A stretch of DNA of 64,000 bases from Eleusine coracana subsp. coracana (lineage: Eukaryota > Streptophyta > Magnoliopsida > Poales > Poaceae). The notes beneath the pieces are model-generated. The model was given only the letters and a program-made list of their open reading frames with translations, was not told the origin of the DNA and made no database searches. Shown piece by piece: positions 51,612-62,695 of this stretch. Both the position numbers and the translations under genes were made by a program. Each line of letters begins with the position of its first letter. The stretch's first letter is position 1. The DNA is taken from NCBI GenBank assembly GCA_032690845.1, contig CM064417.1:14166501-14230500 (forward strand), written 5' to 3'.

Positions 51612-54434
51612 TTACAGCTCTGCCGAAGGAGAAGAGGCATCATCTTCTATTTCTAGAGAGGCAGGAGGAGTCTGTACAGCTGGATCGACGTCAACATTCT
51701 CAACCAGGGCCTGAGAGGTTTCTAGCATCTAGTCCATTAGCAACTGACATTGGGCAACTGTCAATTTTGGGTTGAAGCCCTCTTTGATCTTGTCCAATGG
51801 CAGTTCAGGAGACCAAGATTGGCAAACAGCCAACACTTGACTCCTGGCCGCGGTTGCTACCCTCCTGGTATGTTTGGCAATTGTATCTGATGCATGCTCT
51901 AGCAAGTAGTCAATGGAGTGCCCGGTCTGCTCAACTTGCTTCGCATGGATATAGTCCAGAGCTTTCCGAGTGCTATAAGATAATACAACAGACCGATTTC
52001 AAAATCAAAAAATAAAACCTACAAGATGGATGGCAAAGACAATGGGGAAGAGCTTACTGGCAAGATTACATTTAAAGGTTTTTTCGGAACTTTTGGCTTG
52101 TTTCAGCTTCTCCTCGGTCTCCTCCGGGTTCTTCTTCAATTGAGCGTTCTCGGCGCTTTGTTCTTTATGTGACTTGGCGAGGTCATTCTTCTCGGCAGTC
52201 AGAGTATCTAAGTACCTCTGCTGATTTCAAGTAAGCTTCTCCAAGTCAAGTGCTTTCTTCTCATGAGCTGGGGACATATATCTAGTTTTTAGCATGGGAA
52301 ATAGTGAAGCTAGAAGGAATTATTAGTTTTTTACATGCGCTATCGAGATGGCTCTACTCGAGAGAGGTGTTCACCGCTCTGAAGTCGGTCAGCAGTTTGT
52401 TTACTTGTTCCTTGGCCTTGGAGTACTACTGACCGGTGACTAGGATTAGAATGACATCATGTCAGTAAGTAGGAAAAATATTCTTACAATGGAGATTCAG
52501 AATACATTACCAAAGCTTTCAACCTCGAGGAACTCAACCCGCGCTTGGTTTCTCTCAAGAAGAGAATACGTTTGCTGGTCAAAGAGAGGCAGAGTGGTTC
52601 AGCGCTTCATATAAATTAAGAAGGACAAAAGCCTTGGTATTGATGTACCTTGGATGCTTCATGGTGCTGGCGGAGGATCTCCAGATCTTCTGCTTCAAGT
52701 CGACCCACTGGTTTCTTGACTGACACGGCCTTGTCCTTGATGGGAGAAGGCACGTTACAAGTTGGGGGAGGAGTGACGGTCTGTGGCCACAGTGCTAGAG
52801 TTGTTGGAATCTTCCTTGCTTTAGTCTGCACGCTTGATGGCATGGCCTCAGACTGAGATGGGTCGGTCGGACGAGGAGTAGGAGTCGACCTAGTGTCTTT
52901 AGACACTGGGACGCTCTGAGTCTCGCTTGACTGAGTAGTATGTTCACTACAGGTCAAAATGTCAAAGACCAAACATATTTTGAATACACTTGCTGAAGAT
53001 TCGAAGACATGAAGAAACTTACACGAAGGCGTGTTTGATCTTGATCCGACTGATTTTCTTCTTTAAAGAAGTAGTCTGCGAGTCTGACCGCTTCCTCTTT
53101 GTGGCTTCATCAACCTTCTCTGTCGGCCCTGCATCATCCGCCACTTGGCTCGGGGGCTCCGACTGGCTTGACGGTTGGTCGGAGGGTGCAGGAGAGCGCT
53201 GACCGGTATTTTGAGGGTGATCCTCCTCGTCATCATCATCATCCCCTAGATATTGCCTTCTTCAGAAAGCTAGCTTTTTTACTCGTTGGCTGGTGAGGGG
53301 GAGATCGGTGACAGGAGTAGCAGAGTAGCAAGACATGACCATTTTGGTCTGGTGCGCACCTACTGATGAGCTTGACCCTCCCAAGATGTCTGCACTCGCT
53401 TCTCAACATAGTCTAGTCCGTCGGTGTTGGTCGTAGGGAGCGAAGGGTGAGACACATAAGTGTCTAGAACCTAAAATTAAAGATCAAGACATTATTCAAG
53501 TGGTTTCATCCCATCATGGCGTAAATTAAAAACATGAGTTCGAAGCTTACTCGGGTTCGATGAGTGCCCTTGTTGTATGCCTTCACGATTAAGGAGTGGT
53601 CTTGAAGGGGGACTGCTTCAAACATCTTATCCAAACGAGATTGATGCGGAGTGGAGTTTGGTGGGTCAGCCACCTCCCTTGTCTCATCATTGGTGGAATA
53701 CATCTAGGCAGGGTGACTCTGTTTCTTGAGGGCTGCACTCGGCGCACTATAAAGCTCTTGGCGATTATGACACTATCGATCCCTTCCTTCTTCAACTCCG
53801 CGATTTTCTCCAGCAGCTCAACCAACTGGGCATCGTTTGGGTCTGGCCTCTCTGATCAGATCAGTCGGGAGCTAGCCTTCGCACCAGTGAAGTCCACAAG
53901 AACAAGAAGAGGATTGTCACAGTAGAACCACTCCTCCCTCCAGTTTTAATTCCCTGTGTTCAAAGACATGTTGATGTAGACCTCCTTCTTACGCAATTGG
54001 AAGCCAACTCCTCCAATGGCGACTTGGTTTTCCTTTGTTGGCAGCGGTCGAAGGACGAAGAGATGGCTAAACAGAGTGAAGTGAGGCAGCACACCCAAGA
54101 AAGCTTCACACATATGCACAAAAATGGCGATGTGCACAATGGAGTTGGGATTGAGGTTAACTAGCTCAATCCCATAAAATAAAAGGATCCTGCGCAAGAA
54201 GCTATAGCAGGGACCTACGAGGCCATGCTCAAAAAGCAAGCAAAACATGACAATCTGCTTATGGATTGGAAGGGGATGATTTCTAAACCAGGTACCTTCC
54301 AATCGATGCGCGCCTACTTTAGAAGGACGTCGTCGATCATCCTGGTGTTCAAGTCCTTGGTGGAGATGCTGCTCTTCAGGAACTCTTGAAGTGGCAGCAG
54401 CGGCCTTCTGTCCTTTAGAGAGCTTGCACGGCAT
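51612..54434 (-). pseudogene. Tat-2 antisense gene (gypsy-type transposon domain plus coiled coil)
   Basis: ATG at 54434 opens MPCKLSKGQKAAAATSR. The conserved domain at 53946-54260 reads LVGPCYSFLRRILLFYGIELVNLNPNSIVHIAIFVHMCEAFLG and VGFQLRKKEVYINMSL, the same PF04195-like family as Tat-1. REEWFYCDNPLL follows after a stop at 53946. The low-complexity middle part (52616-52972) is rich in serine, proline and threonine. The coiled-coil part (52060-52440) is broken. The tail, KIKEGFNPKLTVAQCQLLMD and EIEDDASSPSAEL, ends at a TAA at 51612. Position and orientation match Tat-1. Function unknown. Confidence 0.75.
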
Positions 54435-55493
54435 CTTGGTGGATCAACACGTCGCGGTAGATCTAGAACCAGCACTCTAACCCTAGCAAAAGCTCGGGGG
54501 CTTGGAAATCATGAGGGGTGTGCGGAGGCGGGAAGAAATTGCTAATCCTAAACAAGGGGGAGCAGAGGAAGCACGAGAGCAGAGGAGGCGCGAGGTAGAC
54601 GAAACGATTGCGCAAAATGGCGGTGTGGAATCTGCGTCATCCTTCCCTTCTCATTTTGTACCTTTTCAATTTGACCTAGTCGCGAGGGGTCCATATGGGC
54701 TAACATGGGTCGCACAATAGCAGACTGTCTGTTTTGCTCATTTAAAATAAAGGCAGGCAATATTCTTTAGAAAGAATTATTGCTAAACAACTATGCCTTG
54801 AGAGTTAATCTCGGGGGCTTCTTTGATAAGAAGCAGTGGTAAATCCACTTAAAAATATTTCCATATCTCTGTGATTTGATGATCATATAGCAAAGGACTT
54901 GATGGAAATATGGGTATAAGTTTAACTTTTATGTAGCTGATTGATGTTAGTAATTTATTATAAATAATGGGCTTATTACAACTCCGTCAGAATCTAGAGA
55001 GCTGCTTCCTCTCTGCCCTGTGCAGATCAACATAGACCGGACTGACCGGTCTATAGACAGGACCGTCTAGTCTCTATAGACTCTAGCACAGACAGATTCC
55101 TCACTACGTCTTCTCTCTGATCCACCTATTCCTCTAGTGACTATACAGTCCGGTCTCTTCTGACCCCTCTGTCCGGTCACTACGTCTAGAAGCTAAAACT
55201 TCTCGTCCTCGCTTGACTTCGTTTGCCGGCTTCTCTGAACAGCTCCTTGGCTTCTCCACTGTCACTTAGTGCCTATGATATTAATGAGCATCCATGCACA
55301 TCACCGACTAGTTGTGACCTAAGAGACATGACCTAGACCACCTTGATTGTTCGGTTTTTCCTATGGACTCAAAGCCCTAACAACTAGACAAGTGTTCCAA
55401 ACACTTGCTCCATAGCTTGTCCTTAGCCTTGATCCATCTCCATCAACCCTTGGACTCCCTTGATGCCGAGTTAGCCTTGATCCATCTCCATTA
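54435..55493. other. Tat-2 3' end and unclassified LTR-like segment
   Basis: 54435-54760 has short frames on both strands with no known domain. A CTCGGGGGCTTC run near 54811 may be the Tat-2 polypurine tract. From about 54980 to 55490 ACCGGTC/GACCGG motifs are dense and the text resembles SIRE-type copia LTRs on the minus strand, but I cannot set ends. ATCCATCTCCAT-containing 20-mers occur twice (55424-55443 and 55473-55491). Confidence 0.35.
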
Positions 55494-55889
55494 TGTCAAG
55501 ACTTTATCTCGGCAATATATTTATAGGGCTATGTCAGGATTAAGAACTACGATGGTAACACAAGGCGTCTAGTTATATAGGTCTGGGCCCTCTCAATGAG
55601 AGTAAAAACCCTACGTCCTGTGTTCTGTGGTTTGTATTGCAATGAAGTTGTGTGTGATTGTTGTGTTGCGTGTGTATCCCTTGATAGGGGGTTCCTACCT
55701 CCATATATATCCGGTTGGTAGGGGGTATATGGAGAGTCCTACTCGTAGTCTACAAGGATTTACATAGAAAGTCTATCTCTAGATGTCTTGCGCTCCAAGC
55801 CGACTCGGTCGGTTCCCTTATTGGTGGGCCATTCGGTCATCTGCCCACATAGACCTAACTTTGGATATCGGTACGGTAACTATTCCATA
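55494..55889 (-). repeat. LTR of a Tat-like Ty3 element (copy 2)
   Basis: On the minus strand this begins TATGGAATAG at 55889 and ends AGTCTTGACA at 55494. It matches 3505-3880 in inverted orientation over most of its length. A TATATAT box lies near 55700. On its right (minus-strand upstream) CTCGGGGGCTGC is a polypurine tract, so this is the 3' LTR of a minus-strand element whose inner part lies to the right. Confidence 0.65.
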
Positions 55890-55901
55890 GCAGCCCCCGA
55901 G
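55890..55901 (-). promoter_or_regulatory. Polypurine tract next to Tat-like LTR copy 2
   Basis: The minus strand reads CTCGGGGGCTGC directly before the LTR start, the same form as in Tat-1 (GGGGGCTAC). Confidence 0.55.
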
Positions 55902-56374
55902 TGCTTTCTGATTTGGAGCTGTGACTTGCCGAGTGATTCCTCTTCAACTCTGGTTGTGAACAGGTCACAAATCAAGAAGACCTCATGATTGAAGTTTCTA
56001 ATGGATCTGGTGCGCTGACTTGGTGCACTTGATCAGGTGTAGCCCTCGACTCTTGCATAATTTGGAGACTAACAAATAATGCAAGAGTATAATAATATTA
56101 GCTCTTAACATTTCATTGTGTATGATTCACTCAAACCATCAAGTCTGAGATTATCTATCCTCTAACCATCAAATCAGAGGGTTAGTTGGCAGAACATCAA
56201 TCATGCTGACCGATTAAAAGGATAGCCGAATGATATACACTCTAGTGTGAGTAACTCATAGACCCAAATATCATGACATCAATCATGTTACGGCCCATAT
56301 AAAATTTTATGAGATCAATCATAATACAGTACTAAGCTAAAATGACATCAATCATGAAATATTTTTTCCTTAAT
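55902..56374 (-). other. 3' UTR remnant of a Tat-like element
   Basis: About 470 AT-rich bases without coding signal. CATCAATCAT-type strings occur four times at 56194-56205, 56276-56287, 56312-56323 and 56345-56356. The fragment ends where the copia LTR starts; the rest of its element is not in the window. Confidence 0.4.
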
Positions 56375-57646
56375 AAATTGTCAGTCGCGTCAGACTTGTT
56401 CGACGGTTGGACAGATCTGACGGTATGGTCTTATGACCGAACCGTACGGTCCGCACAGGGAGATCAGCAGTGGGCAGAGCCGTTGGAGCCGTGTCTGCAG
56501 TGACCGGACAGTCTAGTGAGTTGGCCCAAGAAGCTGATTTCGTGGAGCAACAGCTAGTTGGATGTTGGAAGCCTATATAACTTCGTTGCTGGGGTCTTGG
56601 AGACCTCTCTTGGCCAGTGGAATTGCTTGGAGCATTTGGTGAGATCCAAGAGGAAAAGAGAGGAGCACTAGGAGGAGATATTGCATATCTTGAGAGTGCT
56701 AGTGACAGTAACAAGAGCATCTTACACATCTAAGGCTAGGGTGTCCTTGAGGGTGTGACCTAGGTTGTTACTCTTGGTCTATGGTGAGTCCTAGACCGGT
56801 TAGGTGTCGGTGATCGAGCCTATCGTGATCAGTTGTGAAGGTCGTCACACGTTTGTACACGGTTTGAGCCCGTCGGTAAAAGGGGCATCGCTAGTGAGCG
56901 CCCGTGTGGGCTCGGGGAGTCCAGCAAGTTCTCGAGGGAGGCGAGCTTGTGCCTTGGTGGCAGTGATGACGTGACTGTGTCTTCACTCCGGGAGTGATTG
57001 TAGGCTCATGGGCGAGAACTCCACATTGGTGGCGGGAGGGACTAGAACTCTGGTGGAAATGGTCCAACGAGTAGTAGGGGAAGGCGCCATCCTTCCGAGT
57101 CCTCGGGAAAAAATATCATGAGCCATCTCTTACTCTACTCCTTACATTGATGCCTCACTTTCTTCATTTACATACTGTGCTATTCATTCTTGTGTGTTTG
57201 CCTTGCTCTAGTCGATTACCTTGTAGACTTGCATGAATAGGCTCCTCTACTTGCTAGTTGTGCTTAGCCTTCACTTGATCACTAGCATGTATAGGAGTTG
57301 CTTTGGCTTGATTGATCACCCTAGTATGTATTGTGCTACTAATGATTGTGTCCTTATCTTGTACTTGATGATCTAGTAGCTTTGCATGAGTAGGCTCCTT
57401 TGCTATCATGACGTGTGCTTCCGCTTGTCTTTGATTACTAGCTTGGATAGGAGTTGATTGGCTCCTGTGTGTGATCCACTAGTATGCTTAGGTTGTTCTT
57501 CCTTTTATAGGATTATCTTGCTAGTGTGTTCACCAGTAGAATTGTTTAGGAGTCGTTTGAGTGGTCGGTTTTAGTAATTGGCAAGTTAGGTGCATAGTTT
57601 GAGTTCCCGATTCAACCCCCCCCCCCTCGGTCACTCGATCCTTTCA
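56375..57646 (+). repeat. Copia (SIRE-like) 5' LTR, 5'-truncated
   Basis: This ends CTTTCA two bases before the primer site. TATA at 56574-56580. A long leader of R/U5 type follows, with GTGAGCGCCCGTGTGGGC and an 11-base C run at 57616-57626. The first 200 bases of the 3' LTR (TGTAAGAATCATGACC...) have no counterpart here, so the 5' end is missing or replaced; the left boundary is approximate. Confidence 0.6.
56574..56580 (+). promoter_or_regulatory. TATA box of copia LTR
   Basis: TATATAA in GGAAGCCTATATAACTTCG. Confidence 0.55.
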
Positions 57647-57648
57647 AG

Positions 57649-57660
57649 TGGTATCAGAGC
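57649..57660 (+). promoter_or_regulatory. Primer binding site of copia element
   Basis: TGGTATCAGAGC, exact complement of the initiator-methionine tRNA end, two bases after the LTR. Confidence 0.92.
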
Positions 57661-57714
57661 CAAGTACTCATTATAGGGCTTAACCTCCTTGAGTAGTGAC
57701 TGTATTGAGTTGGG

Positions 57715-58569
57715 ATGTCATCCTATTGGGGGCCGGGTCATGGCTCATGGAAGGATTGCTTGAAAAGCTACCTAAATGCCATGATTCCAGATGAGTTGAT
57801 GGACACACTTGTGTACTTTGCCAATACCTTTACCGATGATCATGTGTATGATGATGATGATTATATATACGTGCCTAGTTCTAGTGAGTGCCTAGATTCC
57901 ACAAGTGATGATTTGATAGGTTGCTCTACTAGTGTGCCTAATGTGTTGAATGATAATGATGTGTCTCTTGATCTTGCTTGCTCTTCTAGTGTGACTAGTG
58001 CTCATCATGCTTGTGAGCCTTTTGTTGGTCATACTAGTGACTTGCTTGTTGAGGAGTTCTTTACTTTTCATGCTTATGAGAATGAGGACTTACTTGACTC
58101 TCTTATTCGCTTGCAAGGTACCGTGGACAGAATTGCAGCAACTACTTTTGAGCTTCCCAAGATATCGATTATCGAGAAAATCCTCACCTTGGTCACTAGC
58201 AGCAAGCTCCTCTACATCACCCTTGATCCCATCATGGACAAGGATCTTTCCGTTGATGATGTGATTAGGATGCTCTTCAAGGATGAGGAGATCACCGCAA
58301 GCTTGATAGGGAATAAGAACTTCAAGGCAAACAATGAAGCATCTTCAAGCAAAGGGAAAGAAGTAGCTTCGAGCCCAAACTTCTTTGGTCCCTCCACAAG
58401 ATTGCCTTACAACAGCTTCTACAACCCCTTCGAATCAAGACCTACACCAAGCTCTTCATCAGGTGCTTCATCAAGCTCTACCCTAAGTGTCATTCTAAGT
58501 TCTACTCTAAGCACTTCGGGTGGACCACGCATTGGTGTGAGAGGAGTGCCAACCACGATGCTCACATGA
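57715..58569 (+). pseudogene. Copia gag region
   Basis: ATG at 57715 opens 284 codons: SSYWGPGHGSWKDCLKSYLN and PDELMDTLVYFANTFTDD, then an acidic part, then the serine-rich tail SSSSGASSSSTLSV. Text of this type precedes pol in SIRE-like elements of grasses. I see no CCHC knuckle in frame. The stop at 58567 and the disordered frames to 59148 indicate loss of the gag C-terminus. Confidence 0.6.
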
Positions 58570-59148
58570 TCACTTGGGATGATCGACCTCACCACTACGG
58601 CTCCGACGCCTCCACCTCCTCCACCACAAGATTGATTTTGGCATCTTCATCGAGCTCAATAACATGATCTCTTCTTTCAATTTGATAAATTTGTGAGAGA
58701 TCCGAATGATGACCTTTGTCAGACTCTATTAAGCATTTATGATCTTGTGTGCAGGATAAACTCCTTTCAAGGCCTATGGAGGATCTCATCATATGAAGTG
58801 ATTGATAGACTCCTCTTACAAATCACAACTCCTAAGAGGAGTTTCTTACTTGAGGAGATGATCAACAGAAGACATGAGCTCTCAATTGAGAGAGTAATGT
58901 AGATGATACTTGTGCTCCACTCACAAGTGGGGCACGTGCTTCAGCACGTCACTGGCCTCTATGACCCTCCCTACTACTACATCGACCTCGACAATGTGTA
59001 CATGGGGGATGATTAGGGGCAATGGAGGTATCATTCTCCTCACTATCCTATACGGAGGAGACTTCGAGAAGGGATTGCAAGAATCCCTAATTATGAGGAT
59101 GGTCTCATTCGACATGATGAGGTTACTAAAGGTCAATCAAGTAATGCT
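58570..59148 (+). pseudogene. Broken linker between copia gag and protease
   Basis: Short pieces in several frames (RDPNDDLCQTLLSIYDLV at 58693 and HSPHYPIRRRLREGIARIP near 59030) read as remains of the gag-protease linker. No single frame survives. Confidence 0.45.
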
Positions 59149-59469
59149 TTGGATACTAATGCTTCTTCCTCTAGTGCTTATCTTATAGCTACTACCAGGG
59201 TCAACTACAAGAGTGGAGGTACCAATTGGATACTTGATAGTGGGTGCACCCAACATATGACCAGGAAGCCAACCATGTTCACCAACATTGATGAAGACGA
59301 AGACAATGAGAAGGTGACTATTGGGGACAACTCAAAAGGGAGAGTTAGAGGCTCAAGCATGGTGGCCATCATAGACGACCTCCATCTCTCTAAGGTCTTT
59401 CTTATGGAAACCCTCAACTTCAACCTCCCATCTATTGGTCAACCTCCTGTCTATTGGTCAGCTTTATGA
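59149..59469 (+). pseudogene. Copia protease
   Basis: KSGGTNWILDSGCTQHMT contains the DSG active site. VTIGDNSKGRVRGSSMVAI and LNFNLPSIGQ follow. A frameshift near 59440 moves to the integrase frame. The motif is intact. Confidence 0.8.
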
Positions 59470-60779
59470 CATGGGATTCAAATGCACATTTGATAAGGAT
59501 GGAACAATGATTGAAAATGCAAAGATGGGGCTAGTATTTCACAGAATGAGGCATGGGAACTTGTATGTCACAGACTTCAAATCAAGCAACATGCCACCGA
59601 GTACTTGCCTATTCACCAAGACAACTAAGAGATGTTTGTGGCATAGGAGATTGGCACATGTTGGAATGAATCAACTCAGGAAAGTAGTTAAGAGGAATCT
59701 AGTTGAAGGAATCAAGGATGTGACCTTTGAGAAGGATAGACTATGCAGTGCTTGTCAGGCTAGAAAGCAAGTTGCATCCTCACATCGCACCAAGTCTTTC
59801 ATGTCTACATCTCGTCCTCTAGAGCTCTTGCACATGGACTTATTTGGGCCAATACATTACAAGAGTCTAGGAGGGAATCTATATTGCTTGGTGATTGTGG
59901 ATGACTTCACAAGATACACTTAGACTTTCTTTCTTGTCGACAAGCCTCAAGCAAGTGACATCTTCACGAAGTTTGCAAGGAGCGCAAAGAATGAATTCAA
60001 CGTCAACATTGTGAAGATAAGGAGTGACAATTTGACAGAGTTCAAGAACACAACAGTGGAGGAATATTGTGACAAGAAGGGTATCAAGCATGAATTCTCC
60101 GCTACATATACGCCTAAGAAAAATGGAGTAGTGGAGAGGAAGAACAAGACACTCATCACCATTTCGCGTGCCATGTTAGATAAGTTTGGAACTCATGAGA
60201 GGTTTTGGGCTGAAGCAATCAAACACAGCTTGCTACACCTCAAACTGTGTCTATCTCCACCTGTTGTTGAAGAAGACACCATATGAGCTATTGGTTGGAC
60301 GGAAACCTAATGTTTCCTATTTTTGGGTCTTTGGCTGCACTTTCTACATTCTCAAGAAGAGGAGGAAGCTCGGGAAACATGAGAGCAGAACTGATGAAGG
60401 CATTCTTGTTGGGTATTCAGGGACTTCTAAGGCACATCAGGTCTACAACTCAGCCACAGGATGTGGGGAAGAATCTTATGATGTGCAATTTGATGACTCA
60501 AAGGGTTCTCAAAAGGAAGATGAATTTCATGAAGTGAATATTGGAGATGAACCCATAAGAGAAGATTTGAGGAACATGCTCATGGGCGAGGTTTTACCCC
60601 ATGAGGCCAATGATGATGATATTGGTGAGCCCTGTACTCCACCACCTCAACCAACCTCATCCTCCGAGGTGCAAGAACCAACCCAAGATGTCACTGACAC
60701 ACCCACTAGCTCCTCCCAAGATTCATTGAGAGTGCATCAACCTAATCAAGAGGAAACCCAAGTGAGAAGTGAGCCATAA
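59435..60779 (+). pseudogene. Copia integrase
   Basis: 59435-59923 holds the GAG_pre-integrase region (CLWHRRLAHVGMNQLRKVVK, CSACQARKQV: HHCC zinc finger) and the start of the core (LELLHMDLFGPIHYKS, VIVDDFTRYT). A TAG at 59921-59923 replaces a tryptophan. The core goes on in frame at 59924-60286 with IRSDNLTEFKNTTVEEYCD and KNGVVERKNKTL, so D,D,E are present. The next frame, 60186-60779, has ERFWAEAIK-like text, PYELLVGRKPNVSYFWVFGC and an acidic tail. Confidence 0.8.
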
Positions 60780-62695
60780 GCCTCCCCACATACTTCACCT
60801 CGAGCCACCTCTCCAAGCTCCTGACATGACACACCCTCATCCAGTCCAAGCTCTAGTTCCAAAAGAAGAAAGCTTATGAGTGATTCCCCCACCTCACTAA
60901 TAATCCAAGATACTCATATCTCTAGAGAGCAAGCAATCCATGATGCACAAAATACTTCACCTAGACCTCCTCCCACTCAAGAAGGACCTCTTCCTAGCCC
61001 CAAAGCTATCAACAAGGATCATTCACATGACTTGATCATTGGGAGTCCATCTCAAGGTGTTAGGACAAGGAGAAATCAATACAAGCCCAACTATGTGAGT
61101 GAAGGAAATGATGATGAAGCAAATGTTGCAATTGAGAACTTCTCCTTCATCTCTATGATTGAGTCGACTACCATTGATGAAGTTATGGATGATCACAAGT
61201 GGGTAATGGCTATGCAAGAAGAGTTAAACAACTTCAAGAGATGCAAAGTGTGGAAACTTGTTGAGAGGCCCAAGAATCATAATGTTGTTGGCACCAAGTG
61301 GATGTTCAAGAACAAACAAGATGAGAAAGGGGCCATTTTCAAAAACAAGGCTCGCCTAGTGGCCAAGGGGTATTCTCAAGTGGTGGGTATTGACTTTGAA
61401 GAAACCTTTGCTCTCGTGGCCTGTCTTGAAGCTATTCAGATCTTACTTGCCTATGCATCACACAATGGCTTGAAGCTCTATCAAATGGATGTCAAAAGTG
61501 CTTTCTTGCTGGAGAGATCAATGAGAAAGTCTATGTAGAACAACCTCTGGGGTTTGAGGACCCTAAACATCCAAGACATGTGTACAAATTATAGAAAGCT
61601 CTCTATGGCCTCAAGCAAGCACCAAGGGCATGGTATGAACACTTGAAGAACTTCCTTCTCAAGAATGGCTTCAAAATTGGAAGTATTGATAGCACCTTAT
61701 TCACAAGACATGTTGGGAAGGACCTCTTTACGTGCCGAATCTATGATGATGATATCATCTATGGGTCTACCAATGAGAAGTTCAATGAAGGGTTCTGAGA
61801 GATGATGGGTATGGAATTTAAAATGTCAATGATTAGAGAGTTGCATGTGTTCCTTTGTTTTCAAGTCAAACAATTGAGAGAAGGGAACTTCGTCTATCAA
61901 GAGAAGTATACCAAGGATCCTCTCAAGATGTTCAACATGGAGAATTGCAAGCCTTTGCACACACCTATGGCGACAAGCAAACCCTTGGATGATGATGCAA
62001 AGGGTAAACCAATGAACCCCAAGCTCTATAGATCAATGATTGGGTCCTTGCTCTATCTCATCGCCTCAAGACCGGACATCATATTTAGTGTGTGTTTATG
62101 TGCACGCTATGAAGCAAATCCAAAGGAGTCACACTTGAAGGCTGTGAAGCGGATTCTTAGATACTTCAAGTACACACCTTCCACGGGATTATGGTATCCT
62201 AGAGGAACAAGATTTCAGTTACTTGGGTATTCAGATTCAAACTTCACGGCATGCAAAGTGAATAGAAAGAGCACATCAGGAGGTTGCCAATTTCATAGAA
62301 GATCTCTTGTATCTTGGAGCACAAAGAAGCAAGACTCGGTAGCTCTATCTATAGCCGAAGCGGAGTACATGGTAGCGGGAGCTTGTTGTGCACAACTTCT
62401 CTATATGCACCAAACACTCTTGGATTGTGGCTTTAACTTCACTCAAATGCCATTATATTGTGATAGTGAAGCGACAATCAAAATGGCTCTCAAAACTACA
62501 GATCATGGTTGTGCAAAGCATATTCAAGTCAAGCATCACTTCATAAGAGACCATGTTGAGAAGAAGGACATTGAGTTGGTGAGTGTGCCGACTCATGAAC
62601 AATTGACAGATATCTTCACCAAGCCACTTGACGAGAAGACCTTCAACAAGCTAAGGGGAGAACTCAATTTTCTCGACCTTTCCAATTTCACATGA
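60780..62695 (+). pseudogene. Copia reverse transcriptase and RNase H
   Basis: 60876-61538: NNFKRCKVWKLVERPKNHN, GTKWMFKNKQDEKGAIF and RLVAKGYSQVVGIDFEETFA, then KLYQMDVKSAFLL with the first RT aspartate. A frameshift near 61510 follows; KALYGLKQAPRAWYEHLKNF is in another frame and the second box reads YDDDIIYGSTN (family: YVDDIIFGSTN). 61802-62695 is a long clean frame: SMIGSLLYLIASRPDIIFSV, LLGYSDSNFTACKVNRKSTS, WSTKKQDSVALSIAEAEYM and HIQVKHHFIRDHVEKKDI, the complete RNase H and end of pol. Confidence 0.85.

Larger units (their letters stand above)
33331..54820 (+). mobile_element. Tat-2: truncated RIRE2-like element split by Tekay
   Basis: It holds the protease end, RT and RNase H start (33331-34941), then RNase H, integrase and an antisense gene (49249-54434), separated by the 14.3 kb Tekay insertion. 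It has the same order and family as Tat-1 but a diverged sequence. The left end is lost at a fusion with Athila. A polypurine-like CTCGGGGGCTTC near 54811-54822 may mark the right end, but no LTR of its own is recognised after it. Confidence 0.75.

Noticed and set aside
57649..57660. tRNA-like string TGGTATCAGAGC as a tRNA gene
   Set aside because: It is only a 12-base primer binding site after an LTR, with no cloverleaf around it.
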